Notes: generated from the letters alone by a model not told the origin. Numbered from the stretch's first letter, positions 55,578 through 64,000 are shown. The stretch: 64,000 bases of DNA from Leptospira kemamanensis (GCF_004769665.1 NZ_RQGG01000009.1:95822-159821); one strand, 5' to 3'. Numbers and translations are program-made.

Positions 55578-56933
55578 GTGACGATTACACCTCATGCGAA
55601 AGCAACCAAAATCGATTTATTTAGTTTCAAAACTCCCCAGATGAGAACATTCCATCTCACTTGGATTGCATTTTTTCTATGTTTTTTTGGATGGTTTGGA
55701 ATAGCACCACTTATGGTTTTTGTAAGAGAAGAATTATCTCTTACCAAAGCACAAATAGGGAACATCATCATTGCATCTGTTGCCATCACAATCTTTATGC
55801 GCTTATTGATAGGTTGGCTGTGTGATAAAATTGGACCGAGGATCGCTTATACTTTTTTGTTAATCTTTGGATCAATTCCTGTTATGTGTATTGGCCTAGC
55901 AGATAGTTATCTATCCTTTTTGTTACTTCGTTTAGCGATAGGTGCAATTGGAGCTTCATTTGTGATCACGCAGTATCATACTTCTGTGATGTTTGCACCA
56001 AACATTATAGGGACAGCAAACGCTACGACGGCAGGTTGGGGGAATTTAGGTGGTGGTGTGACACAAATGGTGATGCCACTTATTTTTGGATTCTTTGTTG
56101 CCTTTGGATTTACAACAGGAGTCTCATGGAGACTTGCTATGGTTGTCCCTGGGATTGCACTCTTTCTCATGGGGATCATCTACTATTTTGGAACCCAAGA
56201 TACACCAGGTGGGAACTTTAAAGATATCAAAGATACTTATCCTACATTCCAGGGTGGCAAAAAAAATTCACTTGCGAACTTCTTTTTAGTGATGAAAGAC
56301 TCAAGAGTTTGGTTGTTATTTTTAGCATACGGTGCTTGTTTTGGAATTGAATTAACAATCAATAATATTGCTGCCTTATACTATGTTGATCAATTCAAAC
56401 TCACACCTGCAACTGCAGGACTGATCGCTGGTCTTTTTGGATTGATGAATTTATTTGCAAGAACCCTAGGTGGAGTTTTTGGAGATAAATTTGGCATCAA
56501 ATGGGGGTTACGTGGTCGCGTCATTTGGTTATCTGCTGCACTTGCAGGCGAAGGGGTCTGTTTGATTTTATTCTCGCAAATGACCTCCTTGGTTCTTGCG
56601 ATTTCTTCGATGATTGTGTTTAGTTTGTTTGTGCAAATGTCTGAAGGAGCGACCTTCTCTGTGGTTCCCTTCGTAAACAAAAAAGCAATTGGTGCTGTCT
56701 CAGGCATCGTGGGTGCAGGTGGAAACGTCGGTGCAGTTTCTGCAGGATTTTTGTTCCGAGGTGAATTAACTTACCAAAACGCCTTACTTTTGATAGGTGT
56801 GCTTGTGACAGTCTCTGCCTTTTTTGCCTTACTCGTTCGTTTTTCTATGGAAGAAGAAAAGGAAGTAGGAGAAGAAATGAATCAAACTGTTCCACCTATA
56901 GAAAAAAATCCAGAGTTGGCCACTGCCAACTGA
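55578..56933 (+). CDS. narK: NarK/NasA-type nitrate/nitrite transporter (NNP family, MFS)
   Basis: A 451-residue MFS protein with 12 predicted helices and both nitrate-signature motifs of the NNP family: GWGNLGGGVTQ (helix 5) and GIVGAGGNVGAV (helix 11), plus an MFS loop motif in CDKIGPR. It should import nitrate (or exchange nitrite). GTG 55578 is chosen because AAGGAG precedes it and a perfect sigma-54 promoter lies at 55532-55547, inside the longer frame from 55521. It is followed by a molybdopterin oxidoreductase. Confidence 0.92.
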   Translation: MTITPHAKATKIDLFSFKTPQMRTFHLTWIAFFLCFFGWFGIAPLMVFVREELSLTKAQIGNIIIASVAITIFMRLLIGWLCDKIGPRIAYTFLLIFGSIPVMCIGLADSYLSFLLLRLAIGAIGASFVITQYHTSVMFAPNIIGTANATTAGWGNLGGGVTQMVMPLIFGFFVAFGFTTGVSWRLAMVVPGIALFLMGIIYYFGTQDTPGGNFKDIKDTYPTFQGGKKNSLANFFLVMKDSRVWLLFLAYGACFGIELTINNIAALYYVDQFKLTPATAGLIAGLFGLMNLFARTLGGVFGDKFGIKWGLRGRVIWLSAALAGEGVCLILFSQMTSLVLAISSMIVFSLFVQMSEGATFSVVPFVNKKAIGAVSGIVGAGGNVGAVSAGFLFRGELTYQNALLLIGVLVTVSAFFALLVRFSMEEEKEVGEEMNQTVPPIEKNPELATAN

Positions 56934-56957
56934 TCGCAAATACGATTCAAAAAATCC

Positions 56958-56989
56958 TTTGAGAGGCAAATTTCCACTTGTCTCTCAAA
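56958..56989 (+). other. Intergenic hairpin between narK and molybdopterin oxidoreductase
   Basis: TTTGAGAG (56958-56965) pairs with CTCTCAAA (56982-56989), with CAA/TTG pairing further in. A weak AATTTT follows. Could be an attenuator or partial terminator that lowers expression of the next gene. Confidence 0.5.
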
Positions 56990-57026
56990 ATTTTCACTTA
57001 TACAATTTCTCTCTTAGGAGAGAACG

Positions 57027-59183
57027 ATGGAAAAAACACATTACCGATCTTGTAATTTATGCGAGGCCATGTGTGGACTCCAAATCGAAGTTAAAAATGA
57101 AACCATCCATGGATTCAAAGGTGACCCTCTCGATTTGTTCAGTAGAGGACATATTTGTCCGAAAGGCCCTGAACTAAAAAGTTTATACGAAGATCCTGAT
57201 CGATTAAAATTCCCTCTTAAAAAAACTGCAAATGGATGGGAAAAACTATCTTGGGTAGACGCCCTGTCTGAAATCGCAGAAAAACTTGTGAACATACAAA
57301 CAAAGTATGGGAACGATTCTGTTGGGATTTATAATGGAAATCCAACAGTTCACAATTATGGTTCGATGTTATACGGACAAAGATTTGTGAGTCGCATCAA
57401 AACCAAAAACAATTTTTCGGCCACCTCCGTTGACCAACTTCCACACCAACTTCTCTCCTATTTAATGTTTGGTCATCAATTGCTAATCCCCATCCCTGAT
57501 ATTGATCGAACGCAGTATTTTTTGATACTAGGTGGAAATCCATTTGCCTCCAATGGAAGTTTGATGAGTGTACCCGATGTCAAAAAAAGGCTGAAGGCTA
57601 TCCAAGATCGAGGTGGAAAATATGTTGTAGTTGATCCAAGAAAAACAGAAACAGCAGAACATGCAAATGAACATATTTTTATCAAACCAGGAACTGATGT
57701 ATTCTTTCTATTAGCAATACTACATGTTCTTTTTTCTGAAAAACTGATCAAAGATAACCCTCTCATCGAAGAATCAGATATACAATCCATTCAAACTTTG
57801 GTTAAAGATTTTGACCTTGAAAAAGTTTCTAAAATCACTGGTATATCCAAAGAAACCATACATCAAATCGCTTTGGACTTTTCCAAATCATCGTCTGCTG
57901 TTTGTTATGGGAGAGTTGGTGTATCAACCCAAGAATTTGGTGCTCTTTGCCAGTGGCTTATCAATACAATCAACATCTTAACAGGCAATTTGGACAAGGA
58001 AGGAGGGGCCATGTTTACTTTGCCTGCTGTTGATTTGGTAGGAGAAGGATCAGTGATGCGTTCTTCCCCAGGTAGTTTTAATACGTACCAATCAAGAGTA
58101 CGTAAACTACCAGAGTTCAACGATGAATTACCTGTCTCAGCTCTTGCTGAAGAAATTTTAACGGAAGGAGAAGGACAAATTCGAGCTCTTGTAACATCAG
58201 CTGGAAACCCAGTATTGTCCACACCTAATGGATCAAAGTTGGAAAAGGCTCTATCATCTCTGGACTTGATGATTAGTTTTGATTTTTATATCAATGAAAC
58301 CACAAAGTATGCTCATTATATCTTACCTCCCACATCTACTTTAGAACATGATCATTATGATTTGATCTTTAATGTATTTGCCGTGAGAAACACGACCCGA
58401 TACAACCAACCTCTTTTTTCGCCTGTAGACGGGATGTTACATGACTGGGAAATATTCTTCGATTTGACCAAACGGATGGAACTCGTTCGATCTAAAAAAG
58501 AAATGCCGAAAGAATTGATTAAAACTAAACTAACACCTGCCAGTATCATCGATCATGCCTTAAAATCTGGACCATATGGAACCAAACAAAATCCAGAAAT
58601 TCAAATGAGTTTAGATCTTCTGAAAAATAGTCCTCATGGATTTGATTTGGGACCTTTAAAAAAATCTTTCCCAGAAAGGCTTTATACTGAAAACAAAATG
58701 ATCCAACTATATCCTAAACTCTTAGAAAAAGATATCCCTAGACTCAAATCAAAATTCCGGGAACATTTAGATGCCAATCAATCCTTATTTCCATTTTTGC
58801 TCATTGGAAGAAGGCATTTGCGAAATAATAATTCATGGATGCATAACTTACCAAAACTGATGACCGGAAAACCAAGATGTACGATGATGATCCATCCCGA
58901 AGATGCAAACAATTTAGGAATTCAAAATGACGAAGAAGTCCTTGTCACTTCGAAAGTCGGAGAGTTAAAAATCCCAGTCGAAATAACAGAGGAATTGATG
59001 AAAGGTGTCGTGAGTATTCCTCACGGATTTGGACACAACCGATCTGGCACAAAACAAAAGGTAGCATCACAATTTTCTGGAGTGAGTATCAATGATCTGA
59101 CTGATGACCAAACTCTGGATGAATTTTCTGGAAACGCTGCATTCAGTGGAATCCAAGTGAAAATCAACAAAATAAAAGTTTGA
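57027..59183 (+). CDS. Molybdopterin-dependent oxidoreductase (formate dehydrogenase/nitrate reductase superfamily)
   Basis: A 718-residue bis-MGD enzyme: [4Fe-4S] ligands Cys9, 12, 16 and 44 (CNLCEAMC), ILGGNPFASNG, VVDPRKTETAEHA, and the C-terminal molybdopterin-binding lobe (GRRHLRNNNSWMHNLPKL). Where the nitrate reductase fusion has RLCMSS, this protein has FSATSVDQ (~130-136), so the usual Cys/Sec molybdenum ligand is absent and a Ser or Asp may serve. No fused flavoprotein. It lies 93 bp after the nitrate transporter and may be in its operon. GGAG precedes the ATG. The substrate is not decided by sequence; a link to nitrate rests on context. Confidence 0.85.
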   Translation: MEKTHYRSCNLCEAMCGLQIEVKNETIHGFKGDPLDLFSRGHICPKGPELKSLYEDPDRLKFPLKKTANGWEKLSWVDALSEIAEKLVNIQTKYGNDSVGIYNGNPTVHNYGSMLYGQRFVSRIKTKNNFSATSVDQLPHQLLSYLMFGHQLLIPIPDIDRTQYFLILGGNPFASNGSLMSVPDVKKRLKAIQDRGGKYVVVDPRKTETAEHANEHIFIKPGTDVFFLLAILHVLFSEKLIKDNPLIEESDIQSIQTLVKDFDLEKVSKITGISKETIHQIALDFSKSSSAVCYGRVGVSTQEFGALCQWLINTINILTGNLDKEGGAMFTLPAVDLVGEGSVMRSSPGSFNTYQSRVRKLPEFNDELPVSALAEEILTEGEGQIRALVTSAGNPVLSTPNGSKLEKALSSLDLMISFDFYINETTKYAHYILPPTSTLEHDHYDLIFNVFAVRNTTRYNQPLFSPVDGMLHDWEIFFDLTKRMELVRSKKEMPKELIKTKLTPASIIDHALKSGPYGTKQNPEIQMSLDLLKNSPHGFDLGPLKKSFPERLYTENKMIQLYPKLLEKDIPRLKSKFREHLDANQSLFPFLLIGRRHLRNNNSWMHNLPKLMTGKPRCTMMIHPEDANNLGIQNDEEVLVTSKVGELKIPVEITEELMKGVVSIPHGFGHNRSGTKQKVASQFSGVSINDLTDDQTLDEFSGNAAFSGIQVKINKIKV

Positions 59184-59188
59184 TTGGT

Positions 59189-60256
59189 TTACTCTTCCGT
59201 TAATCTATGTACGAACAACTTTCTTCCACCTAACATGGAATACCGTTTCGGAAAATGGTTTAAAAATGTAAGAGCTTCAAGAGAACGTACACCTGACTCA
59301 CAAATACAAACAATAGTTTGGTCCACATGTAAGTTAGGTTTTTTACCATTTCTCAATTCGGACAAAGGAAAATGAATCACATTGGCAATTGGATTTTCCA
59401 ATACCTCTTCCATTTCTCTCACATCTAAAAGAACTGTAGCCCCATCTTTTTTCAGTTTGATCCATTCCTCATAGTCAATTTCATGTTTTTTTACTTTAGC
59501 ATCTTGGGTTTGATTTGGTTTCTTTTGGCAAATACAATCCGGGTCTTCCTGAAGCTTGGATTGGTATAGGGAAATTGGATTCCATTCCATAAAATAAACT
59601 GTATCGAATTCGATTTGATTCGGATTTAATAAATACTGCAAAACTAAAGAGGCTTGGTAATTTCCAGCTAGAGTTGTTTGAACCCCTAAAACCCCACCTT
59701 CATTGCAACTCAATGTATCTCCTTGATTTAAATTGGGAAACAAACAACGATAACACGGATTTCCTTTTCCTGAAAAAATGGCAAATTGGGCACTTGTTCG
59801 ATAAACAGATGCAGTGACTAAGGGAATTCCTTTTTCCAAACAGAAATCGTTAATCGCATATTTAGAAGAAATGGTATCCGTACAATCCAAGACGATATCC
59901 CAGGATTGAATCATTGATGAGTTCGTATAAGAATTGATAAACTCAGAATAGGTCTCAATTTTTATCCAAGGGGCATGCTCTATTAAAACTTCCGAAACGA
60001 CTTCAATTTTTTTTCGACCAATATGATTCCATGTAAACAAAGTTTGTCGGTGTAAATTGGAAACTTCAACAATATCAAAATCAACAAGGCCAATTTTTCC
60101 AATTCCCGCAAGCGCCAATTGTAACGCAGAGGGACAACCAAGCCCACCCAATCCAATGATTAAAACAGAGGCATCTTCCCATTTTTTTTGCCCCAGTCCC
60201 CCAATTTCGGGAATCAAAGTTTGCCTCAGAAAAAATTTATTCTTATCTATATTCAT
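59189..60256 (-). CDS. moeB: Molybdopterin-synthase adenylyltransferase with rhodanese domain
   Basis: A 355-residue MoeB/ThiF E1-like enzyme fused to a C-terminal rhodanese domain. E1 part: RQTLIPEIGGLGQ, ATP loop IIGLGGLGCPS, VDFDIVEVSNLHRQ, CTDTISSKYAIND, zinc pair CYRC and CNEGGVLG. Rhodanese part (~265-350): LLDVRE and active loop CESGVRS (Cys319). It activates the MoaD C-terminus and may supply the sulfur. The gene is on the opposite strand to the Moco operon and divergent from moaA, with a 28-bp palindrome between. Confidence 0.93.
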   Translation of the reverse strand: MNIDKNKFFLRQTLIPEIGGLGQKKWEDASVLIIGLGGLGCPSALQLALAGIGKIGLVDFDIVEVSNLHRQTLFTWNHIGRKKIEVVSEVLIEHAPWIKIETYSEFINSYTNSSMIQSWDIVLDCTDTISSKYAINDFCLEKGIPLVTASVYRTSAQFAIFSGKGNPCYRCLFPNLNQGDTLSCNEGGVLGVQTTLAGNYQASLVLQYLLNPNQIEFDTVYFMEWNPISLYQSKLQEDPDCICQKKPNQTQDAKVKKHEIDYEEWIKLKKDGATVLLDVREMEEVLENPIANVIHFPLSELRNGKKPNLHVDQTIVCICESGVRSLEALTFLNHFPKRYSMLGGRKLFVHRLTEE

Positions 60257-60273
60257 GATATTGATTGTATCTC

Positions 60274-60301
60274 AATAGATTCAAAACGAACTGAATCTAT
60301 T
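60274..60301. promoter_or_regulatory. Palindrome between moeB and moaA
   Basis: Perfect 10-bp arms AATAGATTCA (60274-60283) and TGAATCTATT (60292-60301), spacer AAACGAAC. It lies 18 bp before moeB and 83 bp before moaA, so it may be an operator for both. Confidence 0.55.
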
Positions 60302-60383
60302 TACCAATTTTTACTCCGGATCATCAGAAAAAAATCAATTTTAGTTTCCATTGTAGAATTCTTCTATAAAATCGTTTATAACG

Positions 60384-61319
60384 ATGACAGTGGATACTCG
60401 AAAATTTGAAGTTTTAAGAATTAGTATCCTATCCCACTGCAATTTTGCATGTGTTTACTGTGCACCGAAAGAAAAAGAAAATTCTTCCGCCAAACATTAT
60501 CAAATGTTAAGCCCAGATCTTTTACAAAGAAATTTAAAACTCCTAATCGCTCATATCAAAATCAAAGAAGTTCATTTAACAGGCGGCGAGCCCACTCTTC
60601 ATAAAGATTTAATCCAATTAATCCAAATCGTAAAACAAAATTCCATCCAAGAAATAGCCCTCACATCAAATGGTAATTTTAAAACAGGACTTTTGGAGGA
60701 TATGTTGGCAGCAGGACTAACAAGAATTAATTTTTCGTTAGATAGCATTTCACAATCTGCATTTGAAAGGCTAAGTGATCGAAATATCTCAGTTTCCCAT
60801 GTTTTGAATCAAATTGAATCAGCAAAACGTCTAGGTTTCAATGTTAAAATCAATACAACCGTTTTGCGAGGTTTTAATGATCGCGAAGTGTTAGATTTAC
60901 TGACTTGGAGTGGGGAACGCAATATTCCAATTCGATTTTTAGAGTTTATGAAAATGGGGCCATTACACAAGGAACATCCTATCTACTTTTATTCTGCAGA
61001 AGAAATCCAAGAACAAATCAAATCTATATACCAAGTCCGTAATTATCCTACTCCAGAAGATTCGACGGCTCAGTACTTTATTACAAATGAAGGTTTTATC
61101 TTTGGTATGATCGCCAATCACACAGAACCATTTTGTTCTAGTTGTAATCGATTGCGCATGGATAGCCAAGGAAGAATTTACGGTTGCCTCAGTGATGAAA
61201 CTTCTTTTGCCTTACCGGAAACTGATGACGAAATACAATTTACATTAGAACAAGCAATGTTAACAAAAAAAAAGGAATTCACAGGTTCCGAATTATCAAT
61301 GAAGTATATAGGAGGTTAA
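60384..61319 (+). CDS. moaA: GTP 3',8-cyclase MoaA
   Basis: A 311-residue radical-SAM enzyme converting GTP to the first Moco intermediate. N-terminal cluster CNFACVYC (Cys19, 23, 26), GGEPTLHKD, and the second cluster in CSSCNRLRMDSQGRIYGC (Cys251, 254, 268). The C-terminal Gly-Gly needed for activity is present (KYIGG). It heads moaA-moaD-moaE-mobA-HAD, with no gaps or short overlaps. Confidence 0.95.
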   Translation: MTVDTRKFEVLRISILSHCNFACVYCAPKEKENSSAKHYQMLSPDLLQRNLKLLIAHIKIKEVHLTGGEPTLHKDLIQLIQIVKQNSIQEIALTSNGNFKTGLLEDMLAAGLTRINFSLDSISQSAFERLSDRNISVSHVLNQIESAKRLGFNVKINTTVLRGFNDREVLDLLTWSGERNIPIRFLEFMKMGPLHKEHPIYFYSAEEIQEQIKSIYQVRNYPTPEDSTAQYFITNEGFIFGMIANHTEPFCSSCNRLRMDSQGRIYGCLSDETSFALPETDDEIQFTLEQAMLTKKKEFTGSELSMKYIGG

Positions 61320-61562
61320 ATGAAAGTTGAAATTTTATTTTTTGCAGCACTCAAAGATTTTTTTCCTAGTAAACAAGAAAAGGAAATCGAAGCAAATACA
61401 ACTGTTACAACATTAAAAGAGCTTTTATGTAAAGAGAATCCAAATGCCACAAAAATTTTAAATGTCAGTCGAGTTTCTATTAACCAAAGGATATCCAAAG
61501 ATTCTGATCTTATACCAAACAATGCGGTACTAGCAATTTTACCTCCATCAAGTGGCGGTTAA
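61320..61562 (+). CDS. moaD: Molybdopterin synthase sulfur carrier subunit MoaD
   Basis: An 80-residue ubiquitin-fold protein ending in the functional Gly-Gly (PPSSGG), which is thiocarboxylated after MoeB activation. ATG begins immediately after the moaA stop, with AGGAGG inside the end of moaA. Confidence 0.93.
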   Translation: MKVEILFFAALKDFFPSKQEKEIEANTTVTTLKELLCKENPNATKILNVSRVSINQRISKDSDLIPNNAVLAILPPSSGG

Positions 61563-61572
61563 CAAATAATCC

Positions 61573-61998
61573 ATGGATCATATCACAGAAAACAAAATTG
61601 AAATTCCCATGCTTCTACCTTCCTTACCCAAAATGGGAGGTTATGTTTTATTTACGGGTATTGTCAGAGATACCAATGAAGGAAAAACAGTAACTCATTT
61701 GGAATACGAAGCTTACTCAGTATTAGCTGACCAAATGATCCAAGATATCATTCTCGACTCCCAAAAGAAATGGCAACTTGAATATGCAAATTGTATCCAT
61801 CGGTTAGGACGATTAGATGTCGGGGAAATTGCTGTGATCGTTTCTACAGGTTCTATGCACAGAGATGAAGCATACAAAGCAAATCGTTACATTATAGACC
61901 GAGTCAAACACGAAGTGCCCATTTGGAAAAAGGAATATTATATCGATGGTAGTTCCGAGTGGTCAAAAGGTTGTGTTCATGAGTCACATGAACACTGA
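61573..61998 (+). CDS. moaE: Molybdopterin synthase catalytic subunit MoaE
   Basis: A 141-residue MoaE: GGYVLFTGIVRDTNEGKTVTHL, EYEAYSVLADQM, HRLGRLDVGEIAVIV and the active-site region VKHEVPIWKKE. It combines with MoaD to put the dithiolene sulfurs on the pterin. It overlaps the mobA start by 11-20 nt. Confidence 0.95.
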   Translation: MDHITENKIEIPMLLPSLPKMGGYVLFTGIVRDTNEGKTVTHLEYEAYSVLADQMIQDIILDSQKKWQLEYANCIHRLGRLDVGEIAVIVSTGSMHRDEAYKANRYIIDRVKHEVPIWKKEYYIDGSSEWSKGCVHESHEH

Positions 61999-62611
61999 CC
62001 TCATTTTTTTACTTCTTTCTGGAGGACGAAGTGTCCGCATGGGAGAAGAAAAAGCATTTTTACCGATCGGGCATAGATCCAATTTTCTAAAAAAACTCAT
62101 TCAAAAATTAAATGTATTTAGTAAAGACCTGTATATATCAATTCGTTCGGACCAAGTGAGTGAGTATACATCCCTATTCTCCAAAGAAAGAATCTGCATC
62201 GATCAAAATTTCCCCATACAAGGACCACTAATCGGATTATTGTCTTCCCATTTTCTTTTCAAACAGACAGAGCCAAATTATCAGGCAATCTTTGTATTTC
62301 CCATCGATATTCCTTTCGTAAAATTAAAAACAATTCAACGGCTCATCAATCTCTACCAAAAAAATCCAAATGGTTCGGGAATCTTTTACCAATCAAACTC
62401 GGGACTTGAACCTCTTTGTGGGATTTACCACCGCCAAACATTAGAAAATTGGGAATCAGAAATCCATTCAAAAACGAAACTTGAGTTTTCTCTTCAAAAG
62501 AAAATCCGATCAATTAGCCCACAACCTGAATATATTTCACTTCCTAAAGAAGAAGAGAAATTCTTTCGTAACATAAACACCAAACAAGATTTGGAGTTTT
62601 ATTCACAATGA
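61988..62611 (+). CDS. mobA: Molybdenum cofactor guanylyltransferase
   Basis: A ~207-residue MobA that attaches GMP to Mo-molybdopterin, giving the bis-MGD form needed by both oxidoreductases here. The nucleotide-binding loop is LLLSGGRSVRMGEEKAFLPIG; later IFVFPIDIPFVK and GLEPLCGIYHR. ATG 61988 (or 61979) overlaps moaE; the long frame from 61946 is rejected. It overlaps the HAD gene by 4 nt. Confidence 0.92.
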   Translation: MNTDLIFLLLSGGRSVRMGEEKAFLPIGHRSNFLKKLIQKLNVFSKDLYISIRSDQVSEYTSLFSKERICIDQNFPIQGPLIGLLSSHFLFKQTEPNYQAIFVFPIDIPFVKLKTIQRLINLYQKNPNGSGIFYQSNSGLEPLCGIYHRQTLENWESEIHSKTKLEFSLQKKIRSISPQPEYISLPKEEEKFFRNINTKQDLEFYSQ

Positions 62612-63228
62612 AGTTATTATCGAACAAAAAATTTTGGATATTTGATATGGATGGCACACTGACAGTTGCCAAACATGATTTTTTAGCCATCAAAGAAGAA
62701 TTGGGAATTTCATTGGAGAAAGACATCCTCACATCCTTATCTGAATTACCAGAAGTGGAAAAAAAAGAAAAACAGATTCAACTCAATGAAATAGAATTCA
62801 AAATCGCCAAACAAGCCCAACCGATGGTTGGTTCCGCAAATCTACTCACTCACTTGAAAGACAATGGGCACCATATGGGAATTCTCACTCGGAATAGTTT
62901 TTCCAATTCCATCGAAACTTTAAAGGCAGCTGGAATCCATACATACTTCCATGAAAAACACATCATTTGCCGAGATAGGGTATTACCCAAACCAGAACCA
63001 GACGGTATTTTGTATTTAATGCAAGAATGGAATGCCACACCTAACCAAACGGTGATGGTGGGTGATTATCTTTATGATCTTTTAGCAGGAAAACGAGCAG
63101 GAGTCGAAACTATTTATATCGATCCAAGTGGAAATTTTCCTTATCAAAAAGAGGCCACCTATCAGGTCAAAGATCTCAATGAAATACTAACATTATCATC
63201 AAATTTGAATAGGATTCACATTGACTAA
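62608..63228 (+). CDS. HAD family phosphatase
   Basis: A 206-residue HAD hydrolase of the Gph type: FDMDGTL (nucleophile Asp13, Asp15), LTRN (motif II), Lys in KPEPDG and VGDYLYDLLAGKRAG (motif IV). It is coupled to mobA by a 4-nt overlap, so a role in Moco or in recycling a released phosphate or nucleotide is possible but unproven. Its end overlaps the convergent kinase gene by 30 nt. Confidence 0.9.
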   Translation: MKLLSNKKFWIFDMDGTLTVAKHDFLAIKEELGISLEKDILTSLSELPEVEKKEKQIQLNEIEFKIAKQAQPMVGSANLLTHLKDNGHHMGILTRNSFSNSIETLKAAGIHTYFHEKHIICRDRVLPKPEPDGILYLMQEWNATPNQTVMVGDYLYDLLAGKRAGVETIYIDPSGNFPYQKEATYQVKDLNEILTLSSNLNRIHID

Positions 63229-63939
63229 TGGGAATTTAATTTCTACATATGTTCCCTTCTCACCATCAAATGAAATTTTTCCTTTCAATTGTTTCACTAA
63301 ATTTTTAACAAGCATTATCCCTATACCTTTTGATTCACTCCATTCCCTTTCAAGTCCAAGTCCATTGTCTTTTACCACTAAAACAAATTCCTCACCTAAT
63401 TTACCTAAACTCACTTCAATCATACCTTTACCTTCTTTTGTAAAAGCATGGCGAAAGGAATTAGAAACCAATTCATTTAAAATGAGTCCGATAGGGATGG
63501 CTCGGTCTAAATCCATTTCCAGTCCTTCTTCAATCAGCTCACGTAGTTCGATATTCGGATTCTCTTTCAAATAAATTAGTTTTAAATTGAACAAAATTGA
63601 ATTAAAGATTTGGTTTAAATTTACAAAAAGAAGATTGGGGGATCCATAAATGATTTTGTGAACTGAAGCAATTGCATTGATTCGATTTTGAGTTAAATTC
63701 AATGATGTAGTTAGTTTTTCATCATTTTCCGATTCAATTTGCAAAGACATAAGCCCTGAAATAATTTGCAAATTATTATTAACACGATGGTGAATCTCAG
63801 TGAGTAGTTTTGATTTTAGCTTTAAATCCATTTCCATTTGAGACTCATGTTGGATTATGGTAGCTTGTTCTTTTTTGATAGTATGAACATAAATAAAAAT
63901 CAAAATGAACATTGCATACAAATCTAGCGGATTCAACAA
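63199..63939 (-). CDS. Sensor histidine kinase (HisKA_2 type)
   Basis: A kinase of up to 246 residues. A single N-terminal hydrophobic stretch (~9-19) precedes a HisKA_2 dimerisation helix with phospho-acceptor His51 in EIHHRVNNNLQ, and a HATPase_c domain (LNELVSNSFRHAF; DNGLGL; GIGIMLVKNL). No PAS or large sensor domain is seen; an in-frame stop lies just upstream of TTG 63939, so the frame is not cut by the window. ATG 63912 is an alternative start. No response regulator is in view. A link with the neighbouring nitrate regulon is not shown. Confidence 0.85.
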   Translation of the reverse strand: MLNPLDLYAMFILIFIYVHTIKKEQATIIQHESQMEMDLKLKSKLLTEIHHRVNNNLQIISGLMSLQIESENDEKLTTSLNLTQNRINAIASVHKIIYGSPNLLFVNLNQIFNSILFNLKLIYLKENPNIELRELIEEGLEMDLDRAIPIGLILNELVSNSFRHAFTKEGKGMIEVSLGKLGEEFVLVVKDNGLGLEREWSESKGIGIMLVKNLVKQLKGKISFDGEKGTYVEIKFPLVNVNPIQI

Positions 63940-63949
63940 TTAAGTGCAA
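63921..63949 (-). promoter_or_regulatory. Possible sigma-70 promoter before histidine kinase
   Basis: Minus strand TTGCAC (63949-63944), 17-nt spacer, TAGATT (63926-63921). It would start transcription within a few bases of ATG 63912, so the kinase mRNA would have almost no leader. Confidence 0.35.
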
Positions 63950-64000
63950 CGATTTAATTGGCACACCAAAAGACTTCGTTTGGAGTTTTGAATCCTAGAG

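Noticed and set aside
61946..61987. Longer mobA start
   Set aside because: It would add a non-conserved segment deep inside moaE; the MobA nucleotide loop fits a start at 61979 or 61988.
63940..64000. Upstream continuation of the histidine kinase beyond the window
   Set aside because: An in-frame stop at 63940-63942 ends the frame; other frames show no recognisable kinase or sensor domain.

Overview
The window is about 64 kb of low-GC DNA that reads as the chromosome of a Leptospira species, most likely of the saprophytic (L. biflexa-like) group. Supporting signs are spirochaetal lipoproteins with loose lipoboxes, a DUF1577/PilZ-type protein, a protein built from a FlaB-type flagellin core, frequent TTG/GTG starts, and a full nitrate-assimilation and molybdenum-cofactor island, which fits a free-living life style. 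The genus call is inference; no rRNA or other decisive marker is present. No tRNA, CRISPR array, insertion sequence or prophage was seen.

Layout. 1-12.4 kb: two tandem beta-propeller-like surface lipoproteins (the first cut by the window edge), a patatin-like lipase, a DUF1577/PilZ protein, a degenerate HepT-like protein, a periplasmic FKBP isomerase, a YHYH / MORN / SCO1 lipoprotein run, an ABC-2 exporter and an ABC-F ATPase. 12.6-19.4 kb: PurT, ankyrin and AraC proteins and a copper-detoxification operon (secreted His-rich protein, CopZ, CopA) divergent from a CueR-like MerR regulator, with a textbook 19-bp-spacer MerR promoter between them. 19.4-31.8 kb: envelope proteins, a STAS protein, a histidine-kinase remnant, a Na,K-ATPase-like P-type pump carrying an N-terminal PTS EIIA-like domain, a short-chain dehydrogenase and a neutral ceramidase. 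31.9-45.5 kb: DUF3817, an LpxR-like lipid A deacylase, an MFS/GH2/alpha-beta-hydrolase cassette, a two-gene unit with a flagellin-core protein, and a TonB receptor / lipoprotein / PepSY set that shares a Fur-like operator.

45.6-63.2 kb is a coherent nitrate-assimilation and Moco island: a nitrate reductase fused to an NirB-like flavoprotein and BFD domain (minus strand), nirB-nirD-cobA-moaCB-moeA (plus strand), an NNP-family nitrate/nitrite transporter, a second molybdopterin oxidoreductase, moeB (minus strand), then moaA-moaD-moaE-mobA and a HAD phosphatase. Every Moco step after GTP, up to bis-MGD, has a candidate gene here. Three sigma-54 (-24/-12) promoter matches and two near-identical enhancer-like dyads (CAAATTGTAC-N5-KTACACAATT) tie the nitrate genes into one apparent RpoN regulon. 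The window ends with a HisKA_2-type sensor kinase.

Most interesting leads: the sigma-54 plus shared-dyad regulon, the EIIA-like domain fused to a P-type ATPase, the terminus-less flagellin-core protein, the catalytically degenerate HepT-like protein, and the shared Fur-like operator of the TonB/PepSY genes.
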